In this document: one piece after another, positions 1-7,246 of the stretch
Position numbering within the stretch: position 1 is the first letter of the stretch
Layout: every line of letters begins with the position of its first letter
Program-made: the position numbers and the translations under genes
Notes under the pieces: model-generated
Seen by the model: the letters and a program-made list of their open reading frames with translations, nothing else
Told to the model about the DNA's origin: nothing
Databases searched by the model: none
Source of the DNA: Planctomycetaceae bacterium
GTDB taxonomy: Bacteria; Planctomycetota; Phycisphaerae; Phycisphaerales; SM1A02
Assembly (NCBI GenBank): GCA_027488265.1
Contig: JAIYCA010000088.1
Location: 1 to 7,460, forward strand
Length of the DNA stretch: 7,460 bases
Reading direction: 5' to 3'

Positions 1-75
1 CGTGTTGTAACGCACTTCGAGGACCGATGAGGCGGGAAGCTCAAGAAATCCGCGTCACGCCAAGGACAGCGACTC
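1..75. other. Short flank downstream of the glycosyltransferase gene
   Basis: This stretch lies beyond the stop codon of the leftward glycosyltransferase gene. One minus-strand frame is open from about position 40 to the window edge and reads plausibly as protein (FLELPASSVLEVRYNT), but no start codon can be fixed for it. A plus-strand frame is also open from the edge to about position 86. Either could be the end or beginning of a neighbouring gene. The piece is too short to decide, so no gene is called. No hairpin or T-run that would make a convincing terminator is visible. Confidence 0.3.
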
Positions 76-1251
76 TCAACCCGCGATGACGAGTTCAATC
101 GCTTCAGTAAGCAGATCTGGATCGATGACAAAGTCATCGGCGCTCGGCTCCGATCGCGCGCATGGGTTCACCATTTCGCCACGCAGCGCGCCGTAGCGGA
201 ACCCACACGCACCGGCGAGCATGAAGAAACTGGCGTTGGAGTACTGAGGTGGGAACAGTTCAAGCACCGTTGCCTGCGTCGCAGCGTGCGGAAGGTGCGA
301 CAGTCCGGCACCATGCGGTGCCACCACAACGGACGCACCGTGGAACGCCTCCACCTGCTTGTCGAGCGTGAGCCCCTCCATTGCGATTTCGACAAAACCT
401 GCGCGCGCCAGAATCGGCCGCAAGACCTCCTCATTGGCAATCTTGCGCCGCCCCCGCCTCGGTACGTAGAGCAAGCGCGTCTCGGCTCGACCGGACGATC
501 CACCTGCACCGTTGAGCGTCTCGCGCACAAACCGAGCACTCCTCGGTACCGGCTGACAGATCTCACCCGGAGCCGATGTCACAAGTAGCCGCTCGCACTC
601 GACATGCGAACCGCGCCTCATGAGACAAACTCGATCGTGCGGGATGCCGGCGCGTTCAAGCAACTCAAACGCGATAGGAATGCCCGGATTCGCAACGATC
701 CAATGGTCAGGCTCGGCGAAACCAGCTTCTCGAAGGAGCCCGATGCGGGGCAGCACGTCGTACATCCAGTGATAGAAATTGCGATGGCCCACCGCGCCGA
801 TCAGAGCGCTTGTTCCCGCAAGCCGTTTCGGCGGAAGCGCGATGGCGGCAGCGGAGAGTGCACGATGATCTCCCTGCGCGACGCCCCAATGCGGCGAAAC
901 GTCGACGAGCACCCGTCCCTCGGGCGCGATGGCGGAGCAAGCGATTCCGAGCACCCGACCTCCGGGGATCGTCGCCGCGAACGCGCGGGCATTCGATGGA
1001 TGCATGATGTTTCTCGCGATATCGAAGAAACAGTCGCCTGCTCGAAGCGCAAGTCGATTGGGTATCCGGTCGCCTCGAGGTCCAAGATCGACGCACGTCC
1101 AGCCCCGCCGCGCACAGAGCGCAGGCGTCGACGCTTCCTCGCTCACGGGCAGGTGGAACAGCGTGTCCTGGAGACCGAAAGGCAGCAGCCCACGAAGGCT
1201 CGCCCATCTGGACAGCACGCGTGTGCGGATAGATCGTTGCTTCGGCGGCAC
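76..1251 (-). CDS. Glycosyltransferase family 61 (DUF563-type) protein
   Basis: This 391-residue protein probably transfers a sugar onto a surface polysaccharide or other glycan; donor and acceptor cannot be read from the sequence. Seen: the family's central block NFYHWMYDVLPR at residues 158-169, the basic stretch YVPRRGRRKIANEE at 262-275, and the C-terminal block VVVAPHGAGLSHL at 308-320 followed by a hydrophobic-acidic VLELFPP. This order and spacing are those of GT61 enzymes, which are about this length. No signal peptide or clear membrane helix is seen, so a cytoplasmic or peripheral location is inferred. The start is GTG, two codons after an in-frame stop, so it is the most upstream possibility; another GTG at codon 12 is an alternative, since the conserved domain begins only near residue 60. 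It is divergent from the transporter genes and has no glycan-synthesis neighbours in view. Confidence 0.88.
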   Translation of the reverse strand: MPPKQRSIRTRVLSRWASLRGLLPFGLQDTLFHLPVSEEASTPALCARRGWTCVDLGPRGDRIPNRLALRAGDCFFDIARNIMHPSNARAFAATIPGGRVLGIACSAIAPEGRVLVDVSPHWGVAQGDHRALSAAAIALPPKRLAGTSALIGAVGHRNFYHWMYDVLPRIGLLREAGFAEPDHWIVANPGIPIAFELLERAGIPHDRVCLMRRGSHVECERLLVTSAPGEICQPVPRSARFVRETLNGAGGSSGRAETRLLYVPRRGRRKIANEEVLRPILARAGFVEIAMEGLTLDKQVEAFHGASVVVAPHGAGLSHLPHAATQATVLELFPPQYSNASFFMLAGACGFRYGALRGEMVNPCARSEPSADDFVIDPDLLTEAIELVIAG

Positions 1252-1259
1252 GGTGCGTC

Positions 1260-1265
1260 AGTGTA
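1260..1265 (-). promoter_or_regulatory. Putative -10 element of the glycosyltransferase gene
   Basis: Read on the minus strand this is TACACT, followed by 8 bases and then the GTG start codon. Transcription would start within a base or two of the GTG, giving a leaderless or nearly leaderless mRNA. No recognisable -35 hexamer lies at the usual distance. The call rests mainly on the same hexamer pattern at the other starts in the window. Confidence 0.4.
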
Positions 1266-1324
1266 TGAGTTCGCACGTACTGGGCACGCACCGACCGCGC
1301 ATCGAACTCGGAAAGGCCTCGCCT

Positions 1325-1347
1325 CGACCTCCGAAGGTCCGAGGTCG
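1325..1347. repeat. 7-bp inverted repeat (stem-loop or operator candidate)
   Basis: CGACCTC and GAGGTCG form a perfect 7-bp inverted repeat around a 9-base centre, between the two divergent promoters. It could be a regulator binding site or a hairpin. No T-run follows on either strand, so a terminator is unlikely. In a GC-rich genome a repeat of this size can also occur by chance. Confidence 0.3.
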
Positions 1348-1539
1348 CAAAACTCTGAACCGCGCCCAGATGGCGGAGCGCGCGTCACTTCGCCCCTCTC
1401 ACTTGTCGCTGAAAATCAGTCGCGGCGTCGTGATCATTTTCGCATGGCGGGTCTCGGAACGCAGTCCAAACTAAGTTCCCTCCGACTTCCGACGGTACCT
1501 CGACCGAGTTCGGCCCCCGTTGGCGCTGGATGCCTCGGA

Positions 1540-1545
1540 TACGCT
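1540..1545 (+). promoter_or_regulatory. Putative -10 element of the MFS transporter gene
   Basis: TACGCT fits the TAYNCT pattern found before the other genes, but lies 22 bases before the ATG at 1568, so the predicted leader is about 15 bases. A TTGGCG hexamer upstream at 1520 is only 14 bases away, too close for a normal -35 element. This is the weakest of the promoter calls. Confidence 0.25.
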
Positions 1546-1567
1546 GCGCACCCCAGCGCATCGCACC

Positions 1568-3010
1568 ATGTCGACGCCATCGTCCAACACCTTCGAAGAC
1601 CCCAACACGCCCGCCACGGGAACGCCTCGCCGCGGACTCGTCCTCTTGGCATTGACGGGAAGTCTGTCGATGATTTTCGTCGACCTCACGGTCACGGCGG
1701 TCGCGGGCCCACGCATCGGCGCGGAACTCGGCCTCGGCCCGACGGGTATCGCGTGGATCGCCAACGCGTACATGGTTGCACTCGCGGCCGCGATGGCGGT
1801 CGGCGGGCGGCTCGGCGATATCTTCGGAAAGCGCTCGACGTTTCTCGCGGGCGTGGTGGGATTCGCATCCGCGAGTGTCCTTTGCGGGCTCGCGTCCTCG
1901 GCTGAGCTCCTCATCGCGGGCCGCATTCTGCAAGGGCTCTCCGCGTGCTTGATGCAACCAGCGTCGAGCGCGCTCGTCATCGAAACATTCCCCGCCGGTG
2001 AGCGCGGCCGCGCGATGGGTATCTACATCGGCGTCTCGATGTCGTTCTTTGCGATCGGGCCTGTACTCGGTGGACTTCTCGCGGAATACGCGGGCTGGCG
2101 CTGGGTTTTCTTCGTCAATCTCCCGATCGCACTCGCGGCGATTGCGCTCATTCTCATCGCGAAGCCACCGAATCGACGCGCCGAAGAGCGAACGTTTGAC
2201 GTGCCTTCCGCACTGCTACTCGCGCTTGGTCTGCCGCTTGCGATCTACGCGTTGCAAGAGGGCGCCGACCAGAATCCCGCAACGGGCACACTTCGCATCG
2301 TCGAGCCGCGATTCCTCGCGATGCTTACCGCAGGCTGTGCACTTTCAGCGCTCTTTGCGTGGCGACAATTCCGCATCACGCGACCGCTCGTGCGATTGGC
2401 GCTACTGTCGGAGCCGCGGCTTCGCGCGAACGTCATCCTCATCGGAATCATGCAATTCGCAATGGCTTCGCTCGTGGTGCAAGGCGCGATTTACGCGCAA
2501 GAAGTCCTCGGCTACAACGCGGCACGCGCGGGCGCCTCGCTCATGCCGATGCTGATTCCCGTCATCCTCGTTGCGCGCCGTGCGGGCAAGCTCTACGACC
2601 GCGTCGGCGTTCGTCCGCTCGCGCGTTTCGGCACACTCGTCGCTACCGCGGGGCTTGCAACGTGGGGTGCGGGGTCGATCGTCGTTTCATACGGCATCAT
2701 TGCGACGGGTATGGCGCTCCTCGGACTCGGCGTCGCATTCATCATGTCGCCGGCGAACACCGACACGCTCTCCGGCGTTCCCGATGAAACACGCGGACAA
2801 ATCTCGGGAATCGTGCAGACATTCCGGCAAATCGGTGGCGCGGCTGGCGTTGCCTTTGCAGCGACGGTCGCGGGCCTTGCACGCGCCGAAGGAGCCGAAC
2901 TCGCCACGTCCATTGGCCTCGCGATTCTCGCGGCAGCCGCGATCGCGGGCCTCGGGATCATCGTCGCGTGGCGCATGCCAAGCGGCACGCGCGATACCTT
3001 GCGGGCATGA
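1568..3010 (+). CDS. MFS transporter, DHA2 (EmrB/QacA-type) drug:H+ antiporter
   Basis: This 480-residue inner-membrane protein is predicted to export a drug-like or other small hydrophobic compound in exchange for protons; the substrate is unknown. Seen: about 14 hydrophobic segments, as in the DHA2 family; an early DLTVTAVAGP block at 39-48, resembling the family's first-helix motif; the loop motif GGRLGDIFGKR at 79-89; and the antiporter motif region GPVLGGLLAEYAGWRWVFF at 164-182, followed by VNLP. The length is typical. The ATG at 1568 was chosen over a TTG at 1520 in the same frame, because the extra 16 residues add nothing family-like and the likely promoter hexamer lies between the two. 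There is no Shine-Dalgarno sequence. The stop overlaps the next gene's start by ATGA, so the two are almost certainly co-transcribed and translationally coupled. No regulator gene of the kind often beside such pumps is present. Confidence 0.9.
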   Translation: MSTPSSNTFEDPNTPATGTPRRGLVLLALTGSLSMIFVDLTVTAVAGPRIGAELGLGPTGIAWIANAYMVALAAAMAVGGRLGDIFGKRSTFLAGVVGFASASVLCGLASSAELLIAGRILQGLSACLMQPASSALVIETFPAGERGRAMGIYIGVSMSFFAIGPVLGGLLAEYAGWRWVFFVNLPIALAAIALILIAKPPNRRAEERTFDVPSALLLALGLPLAIYALQEGADQNPATGTLRIVEPRFLAMLTAGCALSALFAWRQFRITRPLVRLALLSEPRLRANVILIGIMQFAMASLVVQGAIYAQEVLGYNAARAGASLMPMLIPVILVARRAGKLYDRVGVRPLARFGTLVATAGLATWGAGSIVVSYGIIATGMALLGLGVAFIMSPANTDTLSGVPDETRGQISGIVQTFRQIGGAAGVAFAATVAGLARAEGAELATSIGLAILAAAAIAGLGIIVAWRMPSGTRDTLRA

Positions 3011-3378
3011 CCGCCCGAACTGCGTTCATCCTCGCCCCCGCGCTTCTCGTCGTTTCGAACATCTTCATGACGTACGCGTGGTACGGGCACCTCAAAGACT
3101 TCAAGTCGAAGGCGCTCTGGATTGCGATTCTTGCGAGTTGGGGCGTCGCATTCTTGGAGTATTGCCTGCAGGGTGCGGCGAATCGCATCGGCTTCGAGAA
3201 AGCGGGCTTCTCGCTCGCGCAACTGAAAGTGATGCAAGAGGTCATCACGATGCTTGTGTTCGCGGGTTTCGCCGTGCTGTACATGAAGGAAAAACTCACG
3301 ATGAACTTCGTGTACGCATCGCTCTGTCTGATTGCGGCCGCGTTCTTCATGTTCCGCGACTTGAAGCCCGCGCCGTGA
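3007..3378 (+). CDS. DUF486 / DMT-family small integral membrane protein
   Basis: This 123-residue protein belongs to the DUF486 (DMT-like) family of four-helix membrane proteins. Members are presumed to be related to small drug/metabolite transporters, but to my knowledge no substrate is established. Seen: four hydrophobic segments near residues 5-24, 36-52, 72-92 and 98-116, and the family's conserved stretches YAWYGHLKDF, CLQGAANRIGF, FSLAQLKVMQEVIT and a terminal FFMFRD. The length matches the family. The ATG at 3007 overlaps the MFS stop (ATGA), pointing to translational coupling; a longer in-frame start inside the MFS gene at 2968 would add a hydrophilic arginine-rich stretch absent from the family and is rejected. 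One half-size DMT unit usually needs to dimerise to form a transporter, so a homodimer is inferred. Confidence 0.9.
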   Translation: MTARTAFILAPALLVVSNIFMTYAWYGHLKDFKSKALWIAILASWGVAFLEYCLQGAANRIGFEKAGFSLAQLKVMQEVITMLVFAGFAVLYMKEKLTMNFVYASLCLIAAAFFMFRDLKPAP

Positions 3379-3387
3379 ACTGGCGAG

Positions 3388-3393
3388 TATTCT
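3388..3393 (+). promoter_or_regulatory. Putative -10 element of chaA, leaderless type
   Basis: TATTCT lies in the 22-base gap between the DUF486 stop and the chaA ATG, with 7 bases between hexamer and start codon. Transcription from it would begin at the ATG itself. A TTGAAG sequence at 3361 is 21 bases upstream, too far for a standard -35 element. The flanking GCGAGTANNCT is shared with the promoter candidate of the gene at 4617. Confidence 0.45.
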
Positions 3394-3400
3394 CCGCGTC

Positions 3401-4573
3401 ATGTCGAGACACGCGAAAGCCCCGCCGCGATCATTCCTCGCCCGCTGGCTCCCAGACTTGCCAATTCTGCTCGCGCTTCTGACAGGCGGCGTGGTGCTCG
3501 CGCACTGGTCTCCTGCGGGCGAAATCAACAACGGTGCGAATCTGCTTTGGAGTATCTGGCTGGTGGTGTGCATCGTTGCGGCAGCGTTCCGCGCGATGGC
3601 GCACGCCGATGAGCTCGCGGAGAAGTTCGGAGAACCCCTCGGAACAGTGATTCTCACGATCTCTGCAATCATCATCGAAGTTGCTGCGGTCTGCGCGGTC
3701 ATGCTTGGATCGAACGGCGATGCGACCGTCGCGCGCGACACGATGCTTTCGGTCTTGATGATTCTGTTGAATCTCTTGATGGGCGCGGTTCTTCTCATCG
3801 GCGGCCTCAAACGGCAGGAGCAAGAGTTCAACGCGCAATCGGCGAGCTCCTATCTCCCGATGATCATCGCACTCGGCGCGATCACCCTGATTCTGCCGCG
3901 TTTCACGCACAGTGCTGTCGGCGGTTGGATGAGCGACCCGATGGAAGTCTTCGTTGGCTGCGCGTCGCTTGTGATTTATCTTGTGTTCCTCTACTTCCAA
4001 ACGACGCGGCATCGCAATTTCTACGCACATCACCACATGACCGAACGCGAACACGAAGCGCGCAAGGAAGCGCATGCTTCGGGCGAAGCACATGAGCCCG
4101 TGTCGACGTGGCGATCGGGCACGCTTCTCGTGCTTGCGCTCGTTGGTGTCGTGGCGATTGCCGAAGGACTCGCGGGCCGCGTGCAGGGTCTCCTCGCGGC
4201 GTCCTACTTGCCCGCGGGTATCGGCGGTGTCTTTATTGCGGCACTCGTGCTCGCGCCCGAAGGCCTTGCCGCGCTCAAGGCCGCGGCGCGTGAAGAAACG
4301 CAACGCGCGATGAACGTTCTCCTCGGAAGTTCGCTTTCGACGATCGGCCTGACGGTGCCCGCAGTCTTGGCGATTCGCTGGTTTACCGGAGTTTCGCCCG
4401 AACTCGGACTCGACGCCCCGTACATCGTGCTCCTCGTGACGACGTTCCTCGTCGCGGCGATTAATCTCCGTGGCGGACGCGTGAACGCCGTGCAAGGCGT
4501 CGTACACATCCTGCTCTTCCTCGCATTCATCGTCACGATTCTCGATGAGGCGAGCGTCATCACTGTGAAGTGA
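3401..4573 (+). CDS. chaA: ChaA-type calcium (sodium/potassium):proton antiporter
   Basis: This 390-residue inner-membrane protein of the Ca2+/cation antiporter superfamily is predicted to expel Ca2+, and perhaps Na+ or K+, in exchange for protons, aiding cation and alkaline-pH homeostasis. Seen: about 11 hydrophobic segments and two inverted signature repeats. The first is HADELAEKFGEPLGT at 69-83, running into ILTISAIIIEV. The second is LAPEGLAALKAAAREETQR at 284-302, running into LLGSSLSTIGLTVPAVL. Glu78, Glu93 and Glu287 are candidate ion-binding residues by analogy with the family. A hydrophilic loop at about 201-233 joins the halves and contains seven histidines among acidic residues, suggesting metal binding or sensing. 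The start is ATG; no Shine-Dalgarno sequence is visible, but a -10-like hexamer sits 7 bases upstream. Only 22 bases separate it from the previous gene, so read-through is likely as well. Confidence 0.88.
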   Translation: MSRHAKAPPRSFLARWLPDLPILLALLTGGVVLAHWSPAGEINNGANLLWSIWLVVCIVAAAFRAMAHADELAEKFGEPLGTVILTISAIIIEVAAVCAVMLGSNGDATVARDTMLSVLMILLNLLMGAVLLIGGLKRQEQEFNAQSASSYLPMIIALGAITLILPRFTHSAVGGWMSDPMEVFVGCASLVIYLVFLYFQTTRHRNFYAHHHMTEREHEARKEAHASGEAHEPVSTWRSGTLLVLALVGVVAIAEGLAGRVQGLLAASYLPAGIGGVFIAALVLAPEGLAALKAAAREETQRAMNVLLGSSLSTIGLTVPAVLAIRWFTGVSPELGLDAPYIVLLVTTFLVAAINLRGGRVNAVQGVVHILLFLAFIVTILDEASVITVK

Positions 4574-4581
4574 TGCGGGCT

Positions 4582-4613
4582 TTCGAGAATTGCAGGCGAG
4601 CGAGTACACTCGC
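4582..4613 (+). promoter_or_regulatory. Putative leaderless promoter with palindrome over the -10 box
   Basis: TACACT at 4605-4610 lies 6 bases before the ATG at 4617. A poor -35 candidate, TTCGAG, lies at 4582-4587 with 17-base spacing. The perfect inverted repeat GCGAGT-AC-ACTCGC (4600-4613) covers the -10 box completely, so a protein binding it would block transcription; it is short enough to be chance. No Shine-Dalgarno sequence is present. Confidence 0.45.
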
Positions 4614-4616
4614 GGG

Positions 4617-7241
4617 ATGCGAATCGCCCCGACTTTCTGCGCATTTCTCTCCGTCGCCTACCCGCTGGTGCTCGCGACTTCAACGCACGCGCGTTCAGGA
4701 ATTCTCGCATCGCCGCACGCGGATCGCGACGCGCTGACGTCGCCTGCGGCGATCGGCCTCTCGCGCGCACTCGAGGCGGCAGGAGCGAATCGCGCAGAAC
4801 TCGAGAAGGCACTCGCGAGCGTGCCCGATGCGCAACGCGCATCGCTTGAGTGGCTCATCGCGCACATGCCCGAGGCGGACTTGCGCGAACTGAAGGCCGT
4901 CTTTCTCCTGACGCATGTGGACGGCGCGTACAACGCGTGGAAATCTGCACCGTGGAGTGCGATGGTCGATGAAGCGACCTACTTCGACGCGATTCTTCCG
5001 TACGCAAGCGTGAGCGAGAAGCGCGAACTTTGGATGCCGATGCTTCGCCCGAAGTGCCTGCCGATGGTGGAAGGTTTGCGCGATCCAGCACTCGCCGCCG
5101 CGCGCCTCAATCAGCGCGTTTTCCCCGAGTTCAAGGTGCAATACTCGACGAAGCGCAAGCGCGCCGATCAATCGCCAAGTGAGTCGATCGAGTCGGGTCT
5201 TGCTTCGTGCTCGGGCCTTTCGATCTTGCTCATCGATGCGTGCCGATCTGTTGGAATTCCCGCGCGTTTTGTGGGCGTACCGATGTGGACCGATGGCTCG
5301 GGCAACCACTCGTGGATTGAGATTTGGGACGGCACGCGTTGGCGCTACACCGGTGCTGCAGAACCGACCGGCGATGAACTCGATCAAGGTTGGTTTAGCG
5401 GTCGCGCGAGCGGACAGAACCGCTCGAAGCCTGAGCACGCGATTTACGCCGTGACATGGCGCGAGACGGGTGTCGAGTTCCCGTTTGTCTTCGATCGATC
5501 GCGACCGCGCGCGCGCGCCGTCGATGTCACCGATCGCTATGCGGGCCAGTCCGCTGCCATTCCTGAAGGCATGCAGGTGATGCGTATCTCCGTCCGCGAT
5601 CCGCAAACGAAGCTGCGTGTGTCGCGCGCGGTCGAAGCGCGCGATCAAGCGAGCGGCTCAGTTGCGAAGGGCGTTTCGAAGGATGAACGCTTCGACCTCA
5701 ACGACCATCTTGAACTCATCGTGCCGAAAGAAGGCATGATCGCATTCGCGATCGACGGGGTGCTCGTCGAGAAGGCGTCGTTCGTGCGGTCGGGCGGCGA
5801 AATCCGTGAAGTCATTCTCGAGGCGCCCGCGACCACCCCTGCGACGACCACTGCGACGAGCACTGCGCCAGCTTCTACGCCGACTTCTGTGCCTGGCGCC
5901 GTTTCGGGCCGATTTTCCGCTGCTTTCGACGACTCCGACTTCTTCATCGACGCGGCGTTCATGCCTGCGGAAGTGATTGCACCTGCCGCGCGCGGCGATG
6001 AGAAGAGTGAGAAACCAAACTCAACCACAGCAATCAAGGGCCTGCAAGCCTTCCTGAAGGACGGCACCGTCGCCGATGTTGCTGCACAACCGTTCGCATC
6101 CACCACGCTCGACACGGCCCCGACTTCGAAGGAACTCGAGCGCGTCACGACGTTGTTGACGAAGGCGCTCGAATCGGAAGTTCGCAAGAACGATCAGAAG
6201 GAATTCGAATCGAAGACGCTTGTTGCGTCCGACGGAACGAAGATGCCATTCTGGTACGCGGTCTACGGCGAGAAGCCGAAGACGGGCCGCAGTTTGTACA
6301 TCTCGATGCACGGCGGCGGCGGCGCACCTCCTCAAGTGAATACGCAACAGTGGGAAAATCAGAAGCGTCTCTACAAGCCAGAAGAAGGTGTGTACGTCGC
6401 GCCGCGTGCGCCAACCGACACGTGGAACTTGTGGCACCAAGGCCACATCGATGAACTCTTCCGCGAACTCATTCGCGACATGATCGTGTTTGAAGATGTC
6501 GATCCGAATCGTGTGTATCTGATGGGATACAGCGCAGGCGGCGACGGTGTCTATCAACTCGCGCCGCGTATGGCCGATTCCTTCGCAGCCGCCGCGATGA
6601 TGGCGGGCCATCCAAACGAAACGCGTCCCGACGGACTGCGCAACATTCCGTTCGCGCTCTACATGGGCGGCAAAGACGCCGCGTTCAGTCGCAACGACAT
6701 CGCGCGTTCGTGGAAGACGACGCTCGCGGATCTCGCGGCGAAGGATCCGGGTGGATACACGCACGAGGTCACGATCTACGAAGAGAACGGCCACTGGATG
6801 GATCGCAAAGACGCGGTTGCCGTGCCGTGGATGGCAAAGTTCTCGCGGAATCTGCGGCCAGAGCGCATCGTTTGGCTGCAAGATGACGTGACGAGCACCC
6901 GCTTCTACTGGCTCGCCAACCCCGAGCCGAAGGGCGGCCAGCGCGTTGTTGCCGAGCGCAAGGGACAGACGATCACGATTCTCGAAGCAACTGGCGTGAC
7001 GAAACTTGCGATCCGACTCGATAGCTCGATGGTCGATCTCACGAAGCCAGTGACTGTGAAAGCGGGCCCTGCTCTCGGCGGCGCAACGCTCTTCGAGGGC
7101 GTGGTTCCTGCAACCATCGCGACGATGGCGAAGACACTCGCGGAGCGCAGCGATCCGAGCGCGATTTTCCCGGCGGAGGTCGTGGTGCAGATGCCGGCGG
7201 CGGCGTCGGCCGCGACGCCCGCGAACCCTGCGACGCCGTGA
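4617..7241 (+). CDS. Exported transglutaminase-like / serine esterase fusion protein
   Basis: This 874-residue protein is predicted to be exported and to carry two catalytic modules; substrates are unknown. Seen, numbered from the ATG: a signal peptide ending near residue 25 (THA|RS); a helical segment at about 40-140; a transglutaminase-like (papain-fold) domain at about 140-265 with Cys198 in LASCSGLSILL and His231 in GNHSWIEIWDG; a probable beta-sandwich at about 300-400; a Thr/Ala/Pro linker at 404-429; and an alpha/beta-hydrolase at about 495-755 with an HGGGG oxyanion motif at 565-569, nucleophile Ser639 in GYSAGG, probable Asp687 and His726. A small C-terminal beta region and an Ala/Pro tail follow. 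The hydrolase resembles secreted polyhydroxybutyrate depolymerase or feruloyl-esterase relatives. The usual transglutaminase Asp position reads GAAEPT, so Glu249 may stand in. ATG 4617 was chosen over TTG 4590, since the latter would put the promoter box inside the gene and spoil the signal peptide. Confidence 0.85.
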   Translation: MRIAPTFCAFLSVAYPLVLATSTHARSGILASPHADRDALTSPAAIGLSRALEAAGANRAELEKALASVPDAQRASLEWLIAHMPEADLRELKAVFLLTHVDGAYNAWKSAPWSAMVDEATYFDAILPYASVSEKRELWMPMLRPKCLPMVEGLRDPALAAARLNQRVFPEFKVQYSTKRKRADQSPSESIESGLASCSGLSILLIDACRSVGIPARFVGVPMWTDGSGNHSWIEIWDGTRWRYTGAAEPTGDELDQGWFSGRASGQNRSKPEHAIYAVTWRETGVEFPFVFDRSRPRARAVDVTDRYAGQSAAIPEGMQVMRISVRDPQTKLRVSRAVEARDQASGSVAKGVSKDERFDLNDHLELIVPKEGMIAFAIDGVLVEKASFVRSGGEIREVILEAPATTPATTTATSTAPASTPTSVPGAVSGRFSAAFDDSDFFIDAAFMPAEVIAPAARGDEKSEKPNSTTAIKGLQAFLKDGTVADVAAQPFASTTLDTAPTSKELERVTTLLTKALESEVRKNDQKEFESKTLVASDGTKMPFWYAVYGEKPKTGRSLYISMHGGGGAPPQVNTQQWENQKRLYKPEEGVYVAPRAPTDTWNLWHQGHIDELFRELIRDMIVFEDVDPNRVYLMGYSAGGDGVYQLAPRMADSFAAAAMMAGHPNETRPDGLRNIPFALYMGGKDAAFSRNDIARSWKTTLADLAAKDPGGYTHEVTIYEENGHWMDRKDAVAVPWMAKFSRNLRPERIVWLQDDVTSTRFYWLANPEPKGGQRVVAERKGQTITILEATGVTKLAIRLDSSMVDLTKPVTVKAGPALGGATLFEGVVPATIATMAKTLAERSDPSAIFPAEVVVQMPAAASAATPANPATP

Positions 7242-7246
7242 TGAAT

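Larger units (their letters stand above)
1252..1567. other. Divergent intergenic region between glycosyltransferase and MFS genes
   Basis: This 316-base region separates two divergent starts and should hold the promoters of both. Seen in it: a minus-strand TACACT hexamer close to the glycosyltransferase start, a plus-strand TACGCT hexamer before the MFS start, a 7-bp inverted repeat at 1325-1347, and an AT-richer patch around 1410-1445. Open frames cross it on both strands but they continue antisense through the neighbouring genes, have no domain signature, and are treated as by-products of high GC. No RNA gene was recognised. Confidence 0.6.

Noticed and set aside
1..75. Possible start or end of another gene at the left edge.
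   Set aside because: Open frames exist on both strands but fewer than 25 residues are visible, with no supported start. The evidence is too little to call a gene.
604..1905. A 433-codon open frame on the plus strand, antisense to the glycosyltransferase and running into the MFS gene.
   Set aside because: The translation is rich in Arg, His and Pro with no hydrophobic core or motif, as expected for a GC-rich shadow frame. The opposing frames have clear family signatures.
3007..4573. The idea that the antiporters and DUF486 protein form a dedicated new metal or drug resistance system.
   Set aside because: Each belongs to a widespread family, and there is no regulator, substrate-specific partner or shared motif linking them beyond gene order.
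2593..4609. Long minus-strand open frames (2593-3831 and 3431-4609) opposite the transporter genes.
   Set aside because: Both are Arg/His/Glu-rich mirror frames of the membrane-protein genes with no recognisable domain. The plus-strand proteins match known families over their full length.
4590..4616. TTG start giving a 9-residue extension of the transglutaminase/esterase protein.
   Set aside because: The extension (MQASEYTRG) would spoil the signal peptide and place the -10 box inside the coding region. The ATG at 4617 gives a normal signal peptide.
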